Shown here: positions 37,870-50,900 of the stretch, piece by piece
How the letters are laid out: every line of letters begins with the position of its first letter
Position numbering within the stretch: the first letter of the stretch is position 1
Assembly: GCF_910591885.1 (NCBI RefSeq)
Contig: NC_063274.1
Coordinates: 11,182,164-11,246,163 of the forward strand
Direction of reading: 5' to 3'
Length of the DNA stretch: 64,000 nt
Origin: Bombus terrestris
Taxonomy: Eukaryota > Arthropoda > Insecta > Hymenoptera > Apidae
Notes under the pieces: generated by a model
The model's input: the letters and a program-made list of their open reading frames with translations, nothing else
The model's database searches: none
Told to the model about the DNA's origin: nothing
Program-made: the position numbers and the translations under genes

Positions 37870-39907
37870 ATGGATATGGCATTTGGTGACAACTTTGTCA
37901 ATGAGCAAGAAGTAGATCCAGTGGCAGAATTTGTAGCAAGGGAACAAGATCAGTTGGCAGGGCTTGAAAATGAAATTCCACCAGTTGCTATGTCTGCTCC
38001 TACAATGGCATCTAATATAGATGGTAGTTAAATTCAATATATGCATAAGTAGAAAAAAAATTATCATTTTATTGTCTTTTGTAATATTTGATCTGATATC
38101 GACAAAATGTTTCAATTTTATACTATATATTAATATACACATAATAAAACAAATCACTGTGAATTACAAATATATTTTTATTTGGGTAATTCTAATTAAT
38201 TATCCCAAACTTTGGAAATTTAAGTTGGCCCAGGTGGTGATGCTGAAGGTAGTTTTGAAATAATAGATGCAATTGGACAACCTTCTGAAACACAAGCACC
38301 TCCAGTAATAGGTAAACCATATTTTATTGCTTTTTTATTAAATCATTTATAACTTATTATGGGATGTTATATTTTTAAAAATGTTTCCAGAAACTGCTCC
38401 CAAGCCTCCACCTGTAAAGGAAGAACCTGAAAAAATACGAAAATGGAGAGAAGAACAAAAAACTAGACTAGAGGAAAAAGGTAAATATCTTCTTTTAGCT
38501 AAATTCCATTATATAACATTCGTAATTTTAATATTTAATTATTGTTATATAATTTATTTAGATGCAGAAGAAGAGAAGAAAAAGGAAGAGTGGAAAGAAG
38601 CTGCAAGAAAAGAATTAGAAGAATGGTATAAACATCATGCAGAAGCTATTAGTAAAACAAAAACTACAAACAGGTAATATTTAAAATTGCCATTCCTCCC
38701 TTTCTTTTAATTTATTTAATTTTGTTTTATTTTATATATTTTCAATATGTTTTTTATAAATATAACTTTTAATCGCATATCTGTAGATGCAATTAAAAGT
38801 CTTATTCTGTATAAAATTATAAATATTTTATTTAAAATATGTACTACATACAATTATATTATTTTCATTCTGCTTCTTAGGGAATCTGCCAAGTAAGTTA
38901 TACTATATTTTTTTGCATGTATAATTGCATTGCATTGCTGTATAATATAGCTTGCTTATTCACTTTATAAAGCAACTTGCAGAATGGTATCGGAAATATT
39001 TTCATATATGTTAGCTGCTTTTTTGTAATAATTCGTATATTTTGTGCTTGATGCAATTATACTTGAGATCTCATTTGTTTCGAATCGTGTCATATGTAAG
39101 CCACACATTTATTGACTTTAATTATATTAGAAATTATCATAAAGATACATATTAAAACATTATAATATTTTATAATTTTTATATCGTTATATTTTGACAT
39201 AAATGTTACAACAATTAAATTTTAACAATTTCATTATCAACTATATTAAAATTTTTCAAATGTATAAATACTATAGGAATTATTAATTTCTATATTGTAT
39301 GTATACATTTAATATAACATCAAATTACCATATCTCTTATGGTAATTTAAAGTATGGTAAAGTTACCTAACTTGTTTATGTAAAAACGGATACAAAAATA
39401 TAAAGATTTCCTCTTTATTTACGATTTTCAATTTTATAGATAGAATTATATGAAATATTTGTATTAATTTTCGTTACGTAGATTATAACTTTCGTGACAC
39501 ATTTTATCAGAAATGAAAACAAGAAACAAAAAGCATACTTTCATGTAAATAAAGATTATAGAAAAAATTTTGAATTTGCGTCGCTGCACACATTATATGT
39601 AAGAAACGAAAATAAAATTATTCAATACATATACTGCAATGTCATTAGTGCATTTAATGTTCGAGTATTGTCGCATTTAAATTTTTATACGTTGTAACTT
39701 ATGTAATATAATGAATTTATCTCTAGGAACGCAGAAAAACAATTCGTAGCAGAAGCTGATGAAGTGGAACCAGGAACTGAATGGGAACGCATTGCAAAAC
39801 TTTGCGACTTTAATCCCAAATCTTCCCGCACTTCAAAAGATGTTTCTCGAATGCGTTCAATTATTTTGCAATTGAAGCAAACTCCACCTGCTCCAGTCAG
39901 TCTTTGA
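37870..39907 (+). CDS. Clc: clathrin light chain
   Basis: Binds the clathrin heavy-chain hub and regulates coat assembly in endocytosis and Golgi sorting. Exons 37870-38023, 38234-38311, 38391-38480, 38562-38673 and 39727-39907 give 204 residues. An optional 12-nt exon at 38881-38892 adds four. The N-terminus is acidic with the conserved DPVAEFVAREQDQL (the Hip1/Hip1R-binding region). The middle is a charged coiled coil that binds the heavy chain (KIRKWREEQKTRLEEK, then KKKEEWKEAARKELEEW). The C-terminal exon has WERIAKLCDFNPKSSR and ends SMRM-type RMRSIILQLK. Phases agree at every junction. The ATG at 37870 is five bases after a splice acceptor, so an upstream non-coding exon is expected. 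Confidence 0.96.
38881..38892 (+). CDS. Clc: 12-nt microexon of clathrin light chain
   Basis: GGAATCTGCCAA is framed by an acceptor (TTCTTAG, ending 38880) and a strong donor (GTAAGT, starting 38893). Joined between the exons ending 38673 and starting 39727, it keeps frame and inserts Glu-Ser-Ala-Lys. Since the flanking exons also join in frame directly, it would be a cassette exon. Vertebrate light chains have neuron-specific inserts near the same place, between coiled coil and C-terminus. Confidence 0.65.
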
Positions 39908-39944
39908 TTAAATTAATAATTTGGTATGGATTATAGATATATGC

Positions 39945-39975
<31 letters not shown>

Positions 39976-40455
39976 CATACACACACACATACACTCACAT
40001 ATATATGTATAAATATACTATGAAACAAAAGAAAAGTGTATGCAAGTTATAACAATATCATTTGAAAGAAAGATCATATATGGTCTGTTAAGAAAAAATG
40101 TAATATTATTGTGAATAAAGATTATTGATAGCAAGTATGTGCATAAATATTAAATTTAAAAAATTAAATGTATAACGTAATTACTAATGTCGTTATATAT
40201 AAAGATATACATAATAACGCCCTTACATATATAAATTTAACGATAAATGGTAGTTTACAAAACAATATATAAAATTTTCATAAATTATTTTAATCATATA
40301 TAAAATTTTATGAAAATATATCGCTTTTTAGTACACTTAAAATAAGTTTTGAAGTATATTAATGTTATTTAACAAATAACTCTTATTGTGCGTAATATAA
40401 AAATTTTTTATAGTTTTAGTTTTTACATCGTTTAACATCTTGATATGTCACATAC
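39908..40455. repeat. intergenic between Clc and ANKLE2, with AT/CA microsatellite
   Basis: This is the convergent spacer of 548 bases. A dinucleotide repeat of TA and CA units fills about 39,940-40,015, in the probable Clc 3' UTR. The remainder is A+T-rich with several candidate poly(A) signals on both strands. Confidence 0.6.
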
Positions 40456-43041
40456 CTAAAAATTCATAATCAATTTTCTTCTAATTCCCCTTATGCTATT
40501 TTTTCTGAAAATAACAACAAATTAGATTGTATTAATAATTCATACCTATGTAATTAGAAAAATAACAAATTATAATTTATATTATATTATTGTAAAAAAT
40601 ATAATATTAGTTACTTCTTACAAGTATAGAAAGATAAAAGATCAATACCTATGTAAATCACGCTTCATAGCAAGTTGCATGTCATGTTGCCAACGATATA
40701 TGTTTGGATATGTAATGGAATTAAGTGATGTTGATACTGCATTATAAACAGCATGATCTAACTTTGTTGGCACTGGCCTATAAAATAATAAATAACGGAA
40801 ATATATATGTATAGCAATTATGTGTTTATATAAAAATAGTTATTTTACTAAAAAAAAAATTTATTTTCATGTGATATTTTACCCTTCCAGAAATGTCCCA
40901 TGTCCTTCCTCTGCATTTTGCATTTCATCATCTGAATCTACCGTTAATTTTGGTGATGATGGCGGTGTAAAAAATTCTAGTTCGTCTAAAGAAAAAAATA
41001 AAACGTCATATTTATAGATACTTTTTGTTGCATACTTTAATATAAATTTTGATTATAAAGCACTCTAGACTTACCTACATTATTTTGTTCTTCACCATTT
41101 GATGTAAGCAGTGACCATGATTGTAATTTATTACATAAGTAATCTATTTCATCAATTTGCGATTTCGTTTGTGCATTTTTGTTTGAATTAATTAGGTTCT
41201 CATTTGATGTCTGTGAAAAAATTATGTAAGAAGTATAATAATTTTTAATGAATGTTAAAAATTCAATGAATATTTGTTGTACCTGATTATGGTGAAGTAA
41301 CTGATTCTGAAATTTATGTTCTAAATATTTTTCAAGTTTCATTAAACCCTCCTTAGTACGAAAATCTGCAAAGTCGTTTAAAAATAGCCAATATTCCTTC
41401 CACGATACTTGGTACTCTTCTGCCAAGTCTCTAAAAATTAAATTGGGTTGCAATTCTCTTTTTTAATCTTTAATAATTATGATAAATCTTAAAATTTACT
41501 ATGAAATATACCTTCCAACTCGTTCAAGTCCCTTTTCTGCATCTTGTAATCTTAAAGCTAAATTATTAGTGGGACTATCTATAGCATTAGATTCATCATC
41601 AGTTTTTTTAATAGGAGTCATACGAAGACGGGGTGGCGTTTTCCACTTTTTTCTAAATTCTAATGCTCGAGATTTTGTCATTGGTCCAGCAAACGCACGT
41701 ACTTCTAAACGTGGACTAATTGGATCAGTATTTAAACTCTACAAAAATATTATCCACATAAAATATTATAGACATACAATATAAATTGAAATATTGTAAC
41801 ATACCAAAAGATTAGTAGGAGAGAAAGGTTCCCCAATCACAGGTTGTAATGTATTATCATCTGATCTTAATACAGGTACATAATACTGATCTTCCAGTAG
41901 AAAACGTATTTCTTTTTTTAATCCTTCATCTTCTTGACATGTTCTAGTACAAATTATCTGTAATATTAACACAAACTAAATTAACATGTATTATAGAGTG
42001 GTAATTACAAAAATATATAGAAAATAATAAAAGATTATAAATCAAAAGCAATAATAGAAAAGTTTCAAATATTTTATTACGTACATCTATTGGTAGTTGT
42101 TTATATTTATTTGGTAATGTCCTTATACAACATGGATATGAAACAAGAATTCGAACTACATTTTTTAAACCAAATTTGACTGCAAAGTGTAATGGAGTTT
42201 CATTTAATCCCTTGTCAGGTGTGTTTAAATATAAATCTAACATAATTTGTGCTCGATCCACATAACTCTTGCATTCATCACCATAAAGTAACTTTATGAA
42301 GTCTGTGTTTCCAACAGTGTTTAATATTAACTCACACATATCAGGCCTGTCTGCCCTAACTGCAATATGTAATGCATTATAACGGCATCCTTCCTATAAT
42401 AAGTAAGAATGAAAAAATATAGCATAATATATGCATATTAGATAATTTATATCTTTCTTAAACATGATTATAAATTATAAACTTACTTGCAGAATTGCAG
42501 GTGTATCTCCACTACCAATTAAGTATCGCGGATTTCCCCATACTGTAGTTTTTACAGCATATAAATCTCCATCTTTAATTAATTTTTTAAAACATATCAG
42601 ATCTTGAGATCGTGGAGCTTTAAAATTATTTGATTTTTCTTCTACTACAGGTACAGTTGGATTTATTAAGGTACTATTCACATAATTTGATTTCTCAAAG
42701 CCACTTTGAGCATATTCTTCAGCTTCTGATCGTTTTTTAAATGATTTCAGACGGCCAGTTTTAAATTCTTTAATTATTTTTAAAGCTTCTGCTTTGTCTT
42801 GATAAACTCGAATATTTTCTATAATAATTAAATGTGAATTATTTACTTCATTAAAATAATAGTTGCAAGATTATAAAAAAATAACAAGATAACTCTTTAT
42901 TTTTATATATTTACCTTTAATACTGTTCTCTATTGAAGAATCAATGTTTTCTTCAGGTATGTATACTGCATGATAAATTATTTCATTTGATACATTGGAA
43001 TTTCCATGAATCCCATGTAATGTTTGTACGTTTTCATCCAT
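40456..43041 (-). CDS. ANKLE2: ANKLE2-like ankyrin-repeat protein
   Basis: ANKLE2 sits at the ER/nuclear envelope and promotes dephosphorylation of BAF for nuclear envelope reassembly after mitosis. Ten exons join in frame: 42915-43041, 42487-42818, 42085-42393, 41805-41957, 41512-41738, 41283-41430, 41075-41210, 40883-40985, 40649-40777 and 40456-40504; 570 residues (human 938). Domains in order: a Caulimovirus-VI-like/RNase H N-terminal-type motif (RVYQDKAEALKIIKEFKTG), ankyrin repeats (YNALHIAVRADRPDMCELIL, then ETPLHFAVKFGLKNVV), the DIICTR segment, EVRAFAGPMTKSRALEFR, then SWKEYWLFLNDFADFRTKEG, which is characteristic of the family. No LEM domain or N-terminal membrane helix is encoded by these exons; an upstream exon cannot be excluded. 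Head-to-head with brummer. Confidence 0.9.
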
Positions 43042-44941
43042 TGTATTCAACTTTGTTTTTCTCCCAAATTATTTTAAGTCATATAGTCATTTATTGGTTA
43101 TATCGTTATATGTCACATACGAAAATGTCAAAAAACATACACTGAAACTGGAACTGTTTAAATTTAATGTGATATTTATAATTCGGTATGCAATATCTTT
43201 TGTCTTTTCTCCCCTCTCTTTTTTTTCTAATCGGAAAATTTCATATACTATTAATGTCTTCTTCCTTTGTAATACGTAGTTTGTTTAAAAATCTATATTA
43301 TAATTTTTAACGGTTAGTTAAAATTTATATGGTTCTTAAATATTAAATAATCAGTATTAATTTTGAAATTTATTTTTATAAAGTATCCTATTTAATATAT
43401 AAGAAGCTATGATAAAATACACCAAGCATTTTTTATCAAACATAAATTTTCAAGAAACAAAATAGGAAACATATATGGTATGCCAAGTAAATTCAAGGTT
43501 AAACTTAATTTTCAAGATAATATACAATTAAGCCGTAATTTAAGAAGCGTTTACATTAAAAATGCTATATTTATGAAATCAATATAATTCATAATATAAA
43601 GTATAACTTTCTTACGCAAAATAGAAAATGCTTAAAAACCGTATCAATTCATAATCAACTGTTATTTACAAAACGAACCAATCCTAGATAAAGTCTAAAT
43701 GGTTGACCAATTAGTTCAAACCATATAAGCTGATTATGTTTAGTAGTACAAGATAAAATAAAATTTTATTTATAATATTTTGACTATTTATTTTTAAATA
43801 ATACTAAAATTAACTTAAATATAAATCTACCAACACCATTTGTTTAATACATACATTAATTAATAGCATTCATAAGAGAAATTTCCTCTTTGATAATGAT
43901 CATTTTCAAATCTGTATTTTTCATTGATTACCAAAACAAACTAGGAGGTATCTGATTATGATAGTACAGTTTCATAACATAAAATTCCATAAGTCATTTA
44001 ACTGTTAATAGGAAATATTGGGTTAACAACTATTTGCCATTAAGTGGTATTGACAAAATCCACAATCACTTAGTTGTCAACCCAATACATTCTCTCATAT
44101 TATAATAATTCTTATATTATTATATCTATATATTATAATTAGTATTGTTATATTATTATAATATATTATTATAATATTCTTATAATAAATATAATATTCT
44201 CTTGTACCATAGACTTTATTCAGATTAATTATTTATTATATTTATTAGATTAATACAAATAAGGATTCTATTTTTGTCAATTAAATTCTATATTTATACT
44301 TAAAAATCGAAAAACTGCTAATAATTGCTTAACATAATTACAATATTAAAAAAAATATATGAGAACAAAGAATGTTTTATATAAAAAAGGACATTAACTG
44401 TCATTTTAGCAAATTTTACTTACATTAAATAATCATAATACGATTTGTCAAACATTATTTATTAAATGAGTATGAACGCATTTTAAGACAATCATATTGT
44501 TGGGAAAACACGTGCACCTGTAGAAATATGTATTACACATTGAATGAGTTTAAGAACGCTGAGTGGGCGGGGCTATCACCACACCATTCGGGTATGAATA
44601 AAATCGACCAATCAGGAACTTGGCAAGTATTTACAAACCGTACGTCATCAAATGTGTATTATCTCTCTGGCTGTTTGTAACATCATGTATTTTTTTTTTC
44701 AGTCGTATTCAAGATTAGACTCAAGAGTTTCGGGAGACTATTGTTGCTGCTGCAAAGGACTACTAATAGTTGAAACGTGGACGTCGTGCGAAGTGCGTCG
44801 TTCATACTGTCTTTCTTTATGTGCGATGTTCATAGTGTTGAAGAAAGGGAATCAGTATTTTTTATTTATCATATGATTATTCTTGACAATCGATCTAAAC
44901 GAATTAACAATAAACGACATAGAGTATAAGAGAATTCCGAA
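43042..44941. promoter_or_regulatory. divergent region between ANKLE2 and brummer
   Basis: Mostly A+T-rich DNA with one transposon remnant at 44018-44085. The brummer-proximal part has recognisable promoter motifs: a GC box GTGGGCGGGGC at about 44563-44573, a perfect CCAATCAG at 44608-44615 and a CRE-like TACGTCA at 44641-44647. Transcripts of brummer probably begin shortly after these. Binding is inferred from motif shape only. Confidence 0.45.
44018..44085. mobile_element. 68-bp mariner-type remnant, two inverted ends joined
   Basis: The segment starts TTGGGTTAACAACTA and ends with the near complement TAGTTGTCAACCCAA, with TA directly outside each end (44016-44017 and 44086-44087) as expected of a mariner target-site duplication. 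The inner part CACTTAGTTG/TGTGGATTTTGTC (minus-strand reading) resembles mariner-family ends found in Hymenoptera. It has no coding capacity. Confidence 0.65.
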
Positions 44942-47900
44942 ATGAATTTATCGTTTGCTGGTTGCGGTTTCCTTGGTATTTACCATGTTGGTGTAGCAGT
45001 GTGCTTTAAGAAATACGCTCCACATTTACTTTTGGATAAGATTAGTGGTGCATCGGCTGGTGCTATCGCTGCTTGTTGTCTTCTTTGTGATTTACCCCTC
45101 GGTAAGTGAACTCCTTTGTTTATATATATCTACCAGATATATAGTATCTTAAATAATTAGTTTTTTTCAATGTTACGGTTCGATTTATTGACTTTCTGAT
45201 ATTACACGATCTTACGTTTTGTATTCATTGCGCGCATGTTAAACAAATTGTCCCGGTGGCTCCGGTGATTTCACACTGTAATTAAACCTTAAATATCATT
45301 ATTCATTCTTTTAATATAAAATATGACGATGTTGCAATTTGATACATACTTAAGGCCATATTTAAAAAAATATAGCTGTTAAAATTGACTTTCATCAGTT
45401 TTTATATTTCCTAAATAAATCTTAAATAACGATTATAAATTTTAACATTTTTCAAGTATCATTACTAATTTGTTATATAGTCCATATAAATGATTTTCTT
45501 TTTGCTTATGTGAATAAATGATATAAAATTTATAAAACGTAATTATTGTAATTATATTTTAAAATCTCAAAATCCCTATTTCACTATATGCAGCTAAATA
45601 TAATTTATTTCACTTCTGCCTGTCTCTATATTACATTTCCTACTGTTTATAAAATTTCAAAATTATTGATAGAAGCTGTATGAACTTGATAATGCTGGAA
45701 ATGAATCTCATAATTAGGTCAAGCATAGAATAAGCAAATTGGAAGTAGTAACAAGAACACTTATCAAATGCTTTTCTTTGTAGTAAGCCTGAGAATAAAT
45801 GTATAATATAATGGAAACAACTATAACAGACATATTGGCATTAGTTATTGCGCATTACTGAACACTTTTTATTGTAATAAAAACTTATCACTTTGTGTGA
45901 AAAAGAAATATTTTTTATTTTAAATCATTTTTTATATTAAATCTCACAATGGTAAAATATCTTATCAAATATTTTTAAGCTAGAATATAAAAGTAATTTT
46001 ATTTAATCTTTTAATCAAAACATTGCAATAAATTTCTATATACTCAAAAAATTTAAAAGATGAAGATTTATAATTGGTAATAAATATCAAAATAATCGTT
46101 TGAAAAACTATATAAATGTTGTTAAAAAGTACTCTTTGATGATTTTTAATATAAATGGGGAATAAATATGTAAATGCACAGAATATATAGAATGCGAAAA
46201 TTCTTAATAGTTTCGTATATATATATCTGCTTATAAATTCACTGTTGTGTTTACATCCTATCTTGTAGTACAGTACCATGGCCAATTAGAAATCCGATGC
46301 TTTCGTAATACATAACATTTCGTAATAATAATAAATAACTGATAACTCATAGTTAAATATTTACGATTAGTATTACATAGTTGTTAAAACATTTTTAATA
46401 ATAAGAACAACAAATATGGTACGAATAAAATGTATTATAATTTTATATATCCTTTGGAAATGTTTTGGGATAAGTATGTGTTACGTGGAATATTTTTTAT
46501 AGACACAAATATGTTTTACATTTTATATAGGTACAAATATGTTTTACATATAGAGTCATTAAGACATATATACGTCTTATGACATAAACGTAATATATAC
46601 GTAATATATACGTAATATACATAGAATGCTAATATATATGTCCGAAAGATTTGTATGAAATATCCAATGTTAAAATGAAGAAAGATTAATTTGGTTCACA
46701 CACATATCACATAGTTTACGTCTTATATGTTTACATCTTTAATTTCAAAAATATATCAGTTATTTGATTAAATTTCATTTCCTTCAATATACATCATATT
46801 TATTTACCAAATTAACAATATCGCCTGGTATCTTTTTAGCTTTTTAGCTTGTTTTACTTCCGTATCACTCTATATAGAATTATTAAATACATATAGTGAT
46901 AACAGATTAAAGACATACTTATACATATACAAATCAGTCTCGATATTAATAAGTTAATATTAAATCGTAATAAGATAGACGGTATTTTCCTATTGTTTCG
47001 AAACGATGATTCAAATATGTATGTATATTATTGCATACTATTACTATGTATGTAGCAATCAGGCTTATCAAATTCCATTGTTAATATGCTTCTTTAATAA
47101 ATGAATCCAACATTTTCGAAAAAATTATTTATTCATATTTCGAATTTTCTCAATATAGATCATTTATGTGTAATGTATATATGCAATCAAGCATTAAATA
47201 TTATTTTTATTACAATATATGATTTTTAATTAAATAAACATTTAATGTTCATTCATATGTATTTAAAGAATCAGTATTAAATAACTCGATCATATTGAAA
47301 ATATTAATTGAGTCAATCACAATTTATATATATATATGTGCTCGTAATTTTAATGTATGATAATTTTATTGCTGATACTTATGCGTGACAGCATTCTATA
47401 ATCATGTGCATAATCTATGACGTAAACGTTTTCACAATGTTATCCTACCGAAAAGACACATTTAAGGTCGTTTCCAGATTAATGCAACTACTACATAACG
47501 CGTATATTAAATATACATCAATACGTTTGTAATAAGCGATAAGTGATGCAGCTATGAAGCATTTAAAACAATATACATACATACCCTGAAAACGAAACAT
47601 GTTCGACAGCTAGTGCATAATACATATTTAATACTTCAGATACAGAGAAATAATGAAATATTGATTTGTATACCTAAAATAAGAGTATAGTTACAGAGTA
47701 AATTAAGAAATGATTGTAATTCTGTACTATTTGTAATAAGTATACTACTTTTTTAATATTGTTATACGAATATGTAATGCGGACTTTTATTCATCTATAG
47801 AAAATTTGAAGGTGTGACAATGCATAGAATATACGAAAATATGTAAAATATGCAAAACGTAGTACTTATTATAATCTATATTAAGGAAAACAATTATGTA

Positions 47901-50900
47901 CTTCAGTCCCGTTTTTTTTACGCTATTCATAAAATATGAATTTGCATAAATATCCATAGTCTAGTAATATGTAATTGTACCTAAGTATTTATGTATTATG
48001 GTTATTATTGAAAAAAATTAGTACGTCTATTTAACTCATATAACTACATGGTCTCTAAGATGCATATTTGTTACACATGTTATATAAACTGTAATATATC
48101 TTCAGAAATAGAAAGATGCATATTTACTATATTTGTTATATAAACTGTAACATATCATTCATGTTTAGAAAAAAATGGAAATTTTTAAATTAACTGTAAA
48201 AAATATAAACGCGTGGTATGCAAACAGCTCGATAATATCAATTATTTCCATTATTCAGGATTTTTGTTATCGCGAAAAAAATGGTTAAAGTCTAATTAAT
48301 ATCAGCAAATACAGACGAGTAATTTGATATGAGGATTGAACGCGGCTGGTAATCTAAAACTGCGTCGAAATTTAAAAAAACAATGACTTATTATTCTTGT
48401 TCTTTTTTATGCTGAGATAATCGATATGTCGATAATATATCTCGATAAATTTTTTATGAAGAAACATCAAGACATTTATTCTAAAACGAATAAAAGAATG
48501 TTTTTCTTTAAAGAATAACATCTTTTAGTTAAAAAGATTATTGTAGTTTCTCTCATTAAAAATGCCAATTATCAAAGTGTCGTGATTTAAGTATCCTAGT
48601 CAGAAAATAAACTATTTCCTTCTGATATCGATAACATCAATACCATGCAACATGTTAAGCAAACAAAGGAATGTTTGTTTTTGTAGAAAGGCAATGCCAA
48701 TTCATACGATAAAAGATAAGGCTATATATATGAATACATAAGAATGGACCAGTCTCTTTTACAAGATAATGTTAATCCACAGAATCCGTGAAATTGATGC
48801 GGCTGCATCTATTTTCATTAATCACGCAAAATTATATTTATGTTATAAAATATTGAACTATCTTTTATATTATGATCTCTCTCACAATCTCTCTTTCATG
48901 TTACGATGTTAGAGATTTTAACCAGGTAGTTCGTAGTAAGAAATCGCTCCAAATTTTATATTATGCATCAGCAGCTTAAAGAATTTGTTTTTCTTCGTAT
49001 AGGGATATTTAAGGGCCCTATCCAGCATTGCCAGAGGATATTTTTTAGTATTGCCAGAAGGTAGGTATTATAATCGTGTAATAAACCATTTTCCTTTCTA
49101 TCTTTCTATAACTCTAATGTACTTTATAATTTGTCCAAGAAGGACATTTGGTAAATTGTTTTAGTATTATTTTGAATACTTATCATGTAGATGTTTTCTT
49201 TTTGGTAACTTTCCAGAGTGAATAGTTCATGTCTTCATTGGGTGATAATTTCATTATGTATTCGTGAAATTCTATATTGCAGTGATTTGGGATTAATTAT
49301 TTCACTTCTTTAATGATGGCGTTTAATCTGCTTTTGTTGAGCTGTGTTTTATGTTTTTGCCAATTACTTTTTAATTTACGTTTAAACTTAATTTTCTGCA
49401 ATGTATAAGCCGGGAGGATAGATAATTTCTATCATTTTCTACTGGTTTGGTGGCTATTCAACTTGCTTCTTGTATTATATCAGTAAAGTTTATTGCTATC
49501 GATTCAATTTGTTCAGATGTCTCTAGAGGTAATTATTTATTTAGCTTCTAGGTATTTTTTAAATTGAGCGTAATTAGTGCTATTGTTGTATAGATGATTT
49601 GTTACGTTCGAGTACATTGGTTTGGATGAAAGGTCTATAAGAATCGTATAGCTTATTCTAACATTTTATCTGCGATGTGTTAGTTTGTGATTCCCATAAT
49701 TTATGCTTGACATTATAATCCCTAGCAGCAATAAATTTATTCCCTAATGATTTTGAAAAGTTTTCATACTGGTGTATCGTTATTGGTGTAATAAGCCATA
49801 GATTTCAAACTGGACATTTTTCTGAATTTTATAGGTTTATGGTCTTTACTTCGTAAGATTTTCTTATCGTGTTGTCTTTGCTGATCTAAGATACATTTGA
49901 TAATAATTTATCTGTAGCTTCTGAAGAGTTATCAGCAGTGTCAAATATTTTATAGTTCGAATTGAATAGAACTTTCTCAATCTATTATATTTCTGTTTTC
50001 TTTTTGCAATAACCCAATATAAGGAACTTTTATTATCGTTTTTTAATCCTATCTGTTGGCATGATAGTCACATTCATTCTATCTACCTATAATAAAAATG
50101 TTCACTTTTAATTATTATCTTGTACTCAACGTTTCGTACACAGATACAAATTATTTTTACTTTATTTTCACGATTTTTAAATGAGATATTAAATGTTTAA
50201 TGTTATGAACAATTTTAAATGGTAATTTTAAGTACATAGTAAGGTAACTTTAAAGGACATAGTATAATGAGTTTATAAAAAATGAAAAGAGTGAAAATTA
50301 TAACATTACCGGATAAGAATTTATCATATTTTAGCCCATTTTTTAATCCTTAAGTCATTAACCAAATAGTATACTTTTAAGCGGATTGTAACTGCGACCA
50401 TGTAATAAATGTAGGAAGTATGTCTAACTTTGAAACAGTAAGATAATTTAGGTAGATTTAACGTTGTATAATGGAAGTATAATGTAAAACGATGGTAGAA
50501 ACTATGAAATCCTACATACAATCTGTATTCATTATGGGGCTTCATAGCGTTAAATCATATAAGTTGGCTGATGTATTAATGCTAAATAAATATGCAAAAA
50601 TATTGATTTTATATTCTTATAATATAAGTTAATTTATAATATAAGTTCATTTATTTTTCTGACCCTATATATACTTTTTTCACAGCTTATAAATGAACAC
50701 ACCCTATAGATATAATTTTGCGTGTACCTATATTTGTGATATAGGAATATGTACATATCACAATCAATTTAATCTTGATATAATTGAAGTATATTATATA
50801 TTCGGGATAAGATAAATACATCAGTGGTATTTGCTTCTTATTTACGTTAGGTATAAAAATATACTAAATTTATCTCGAAAAATATGTTAAGTTAATGTAA

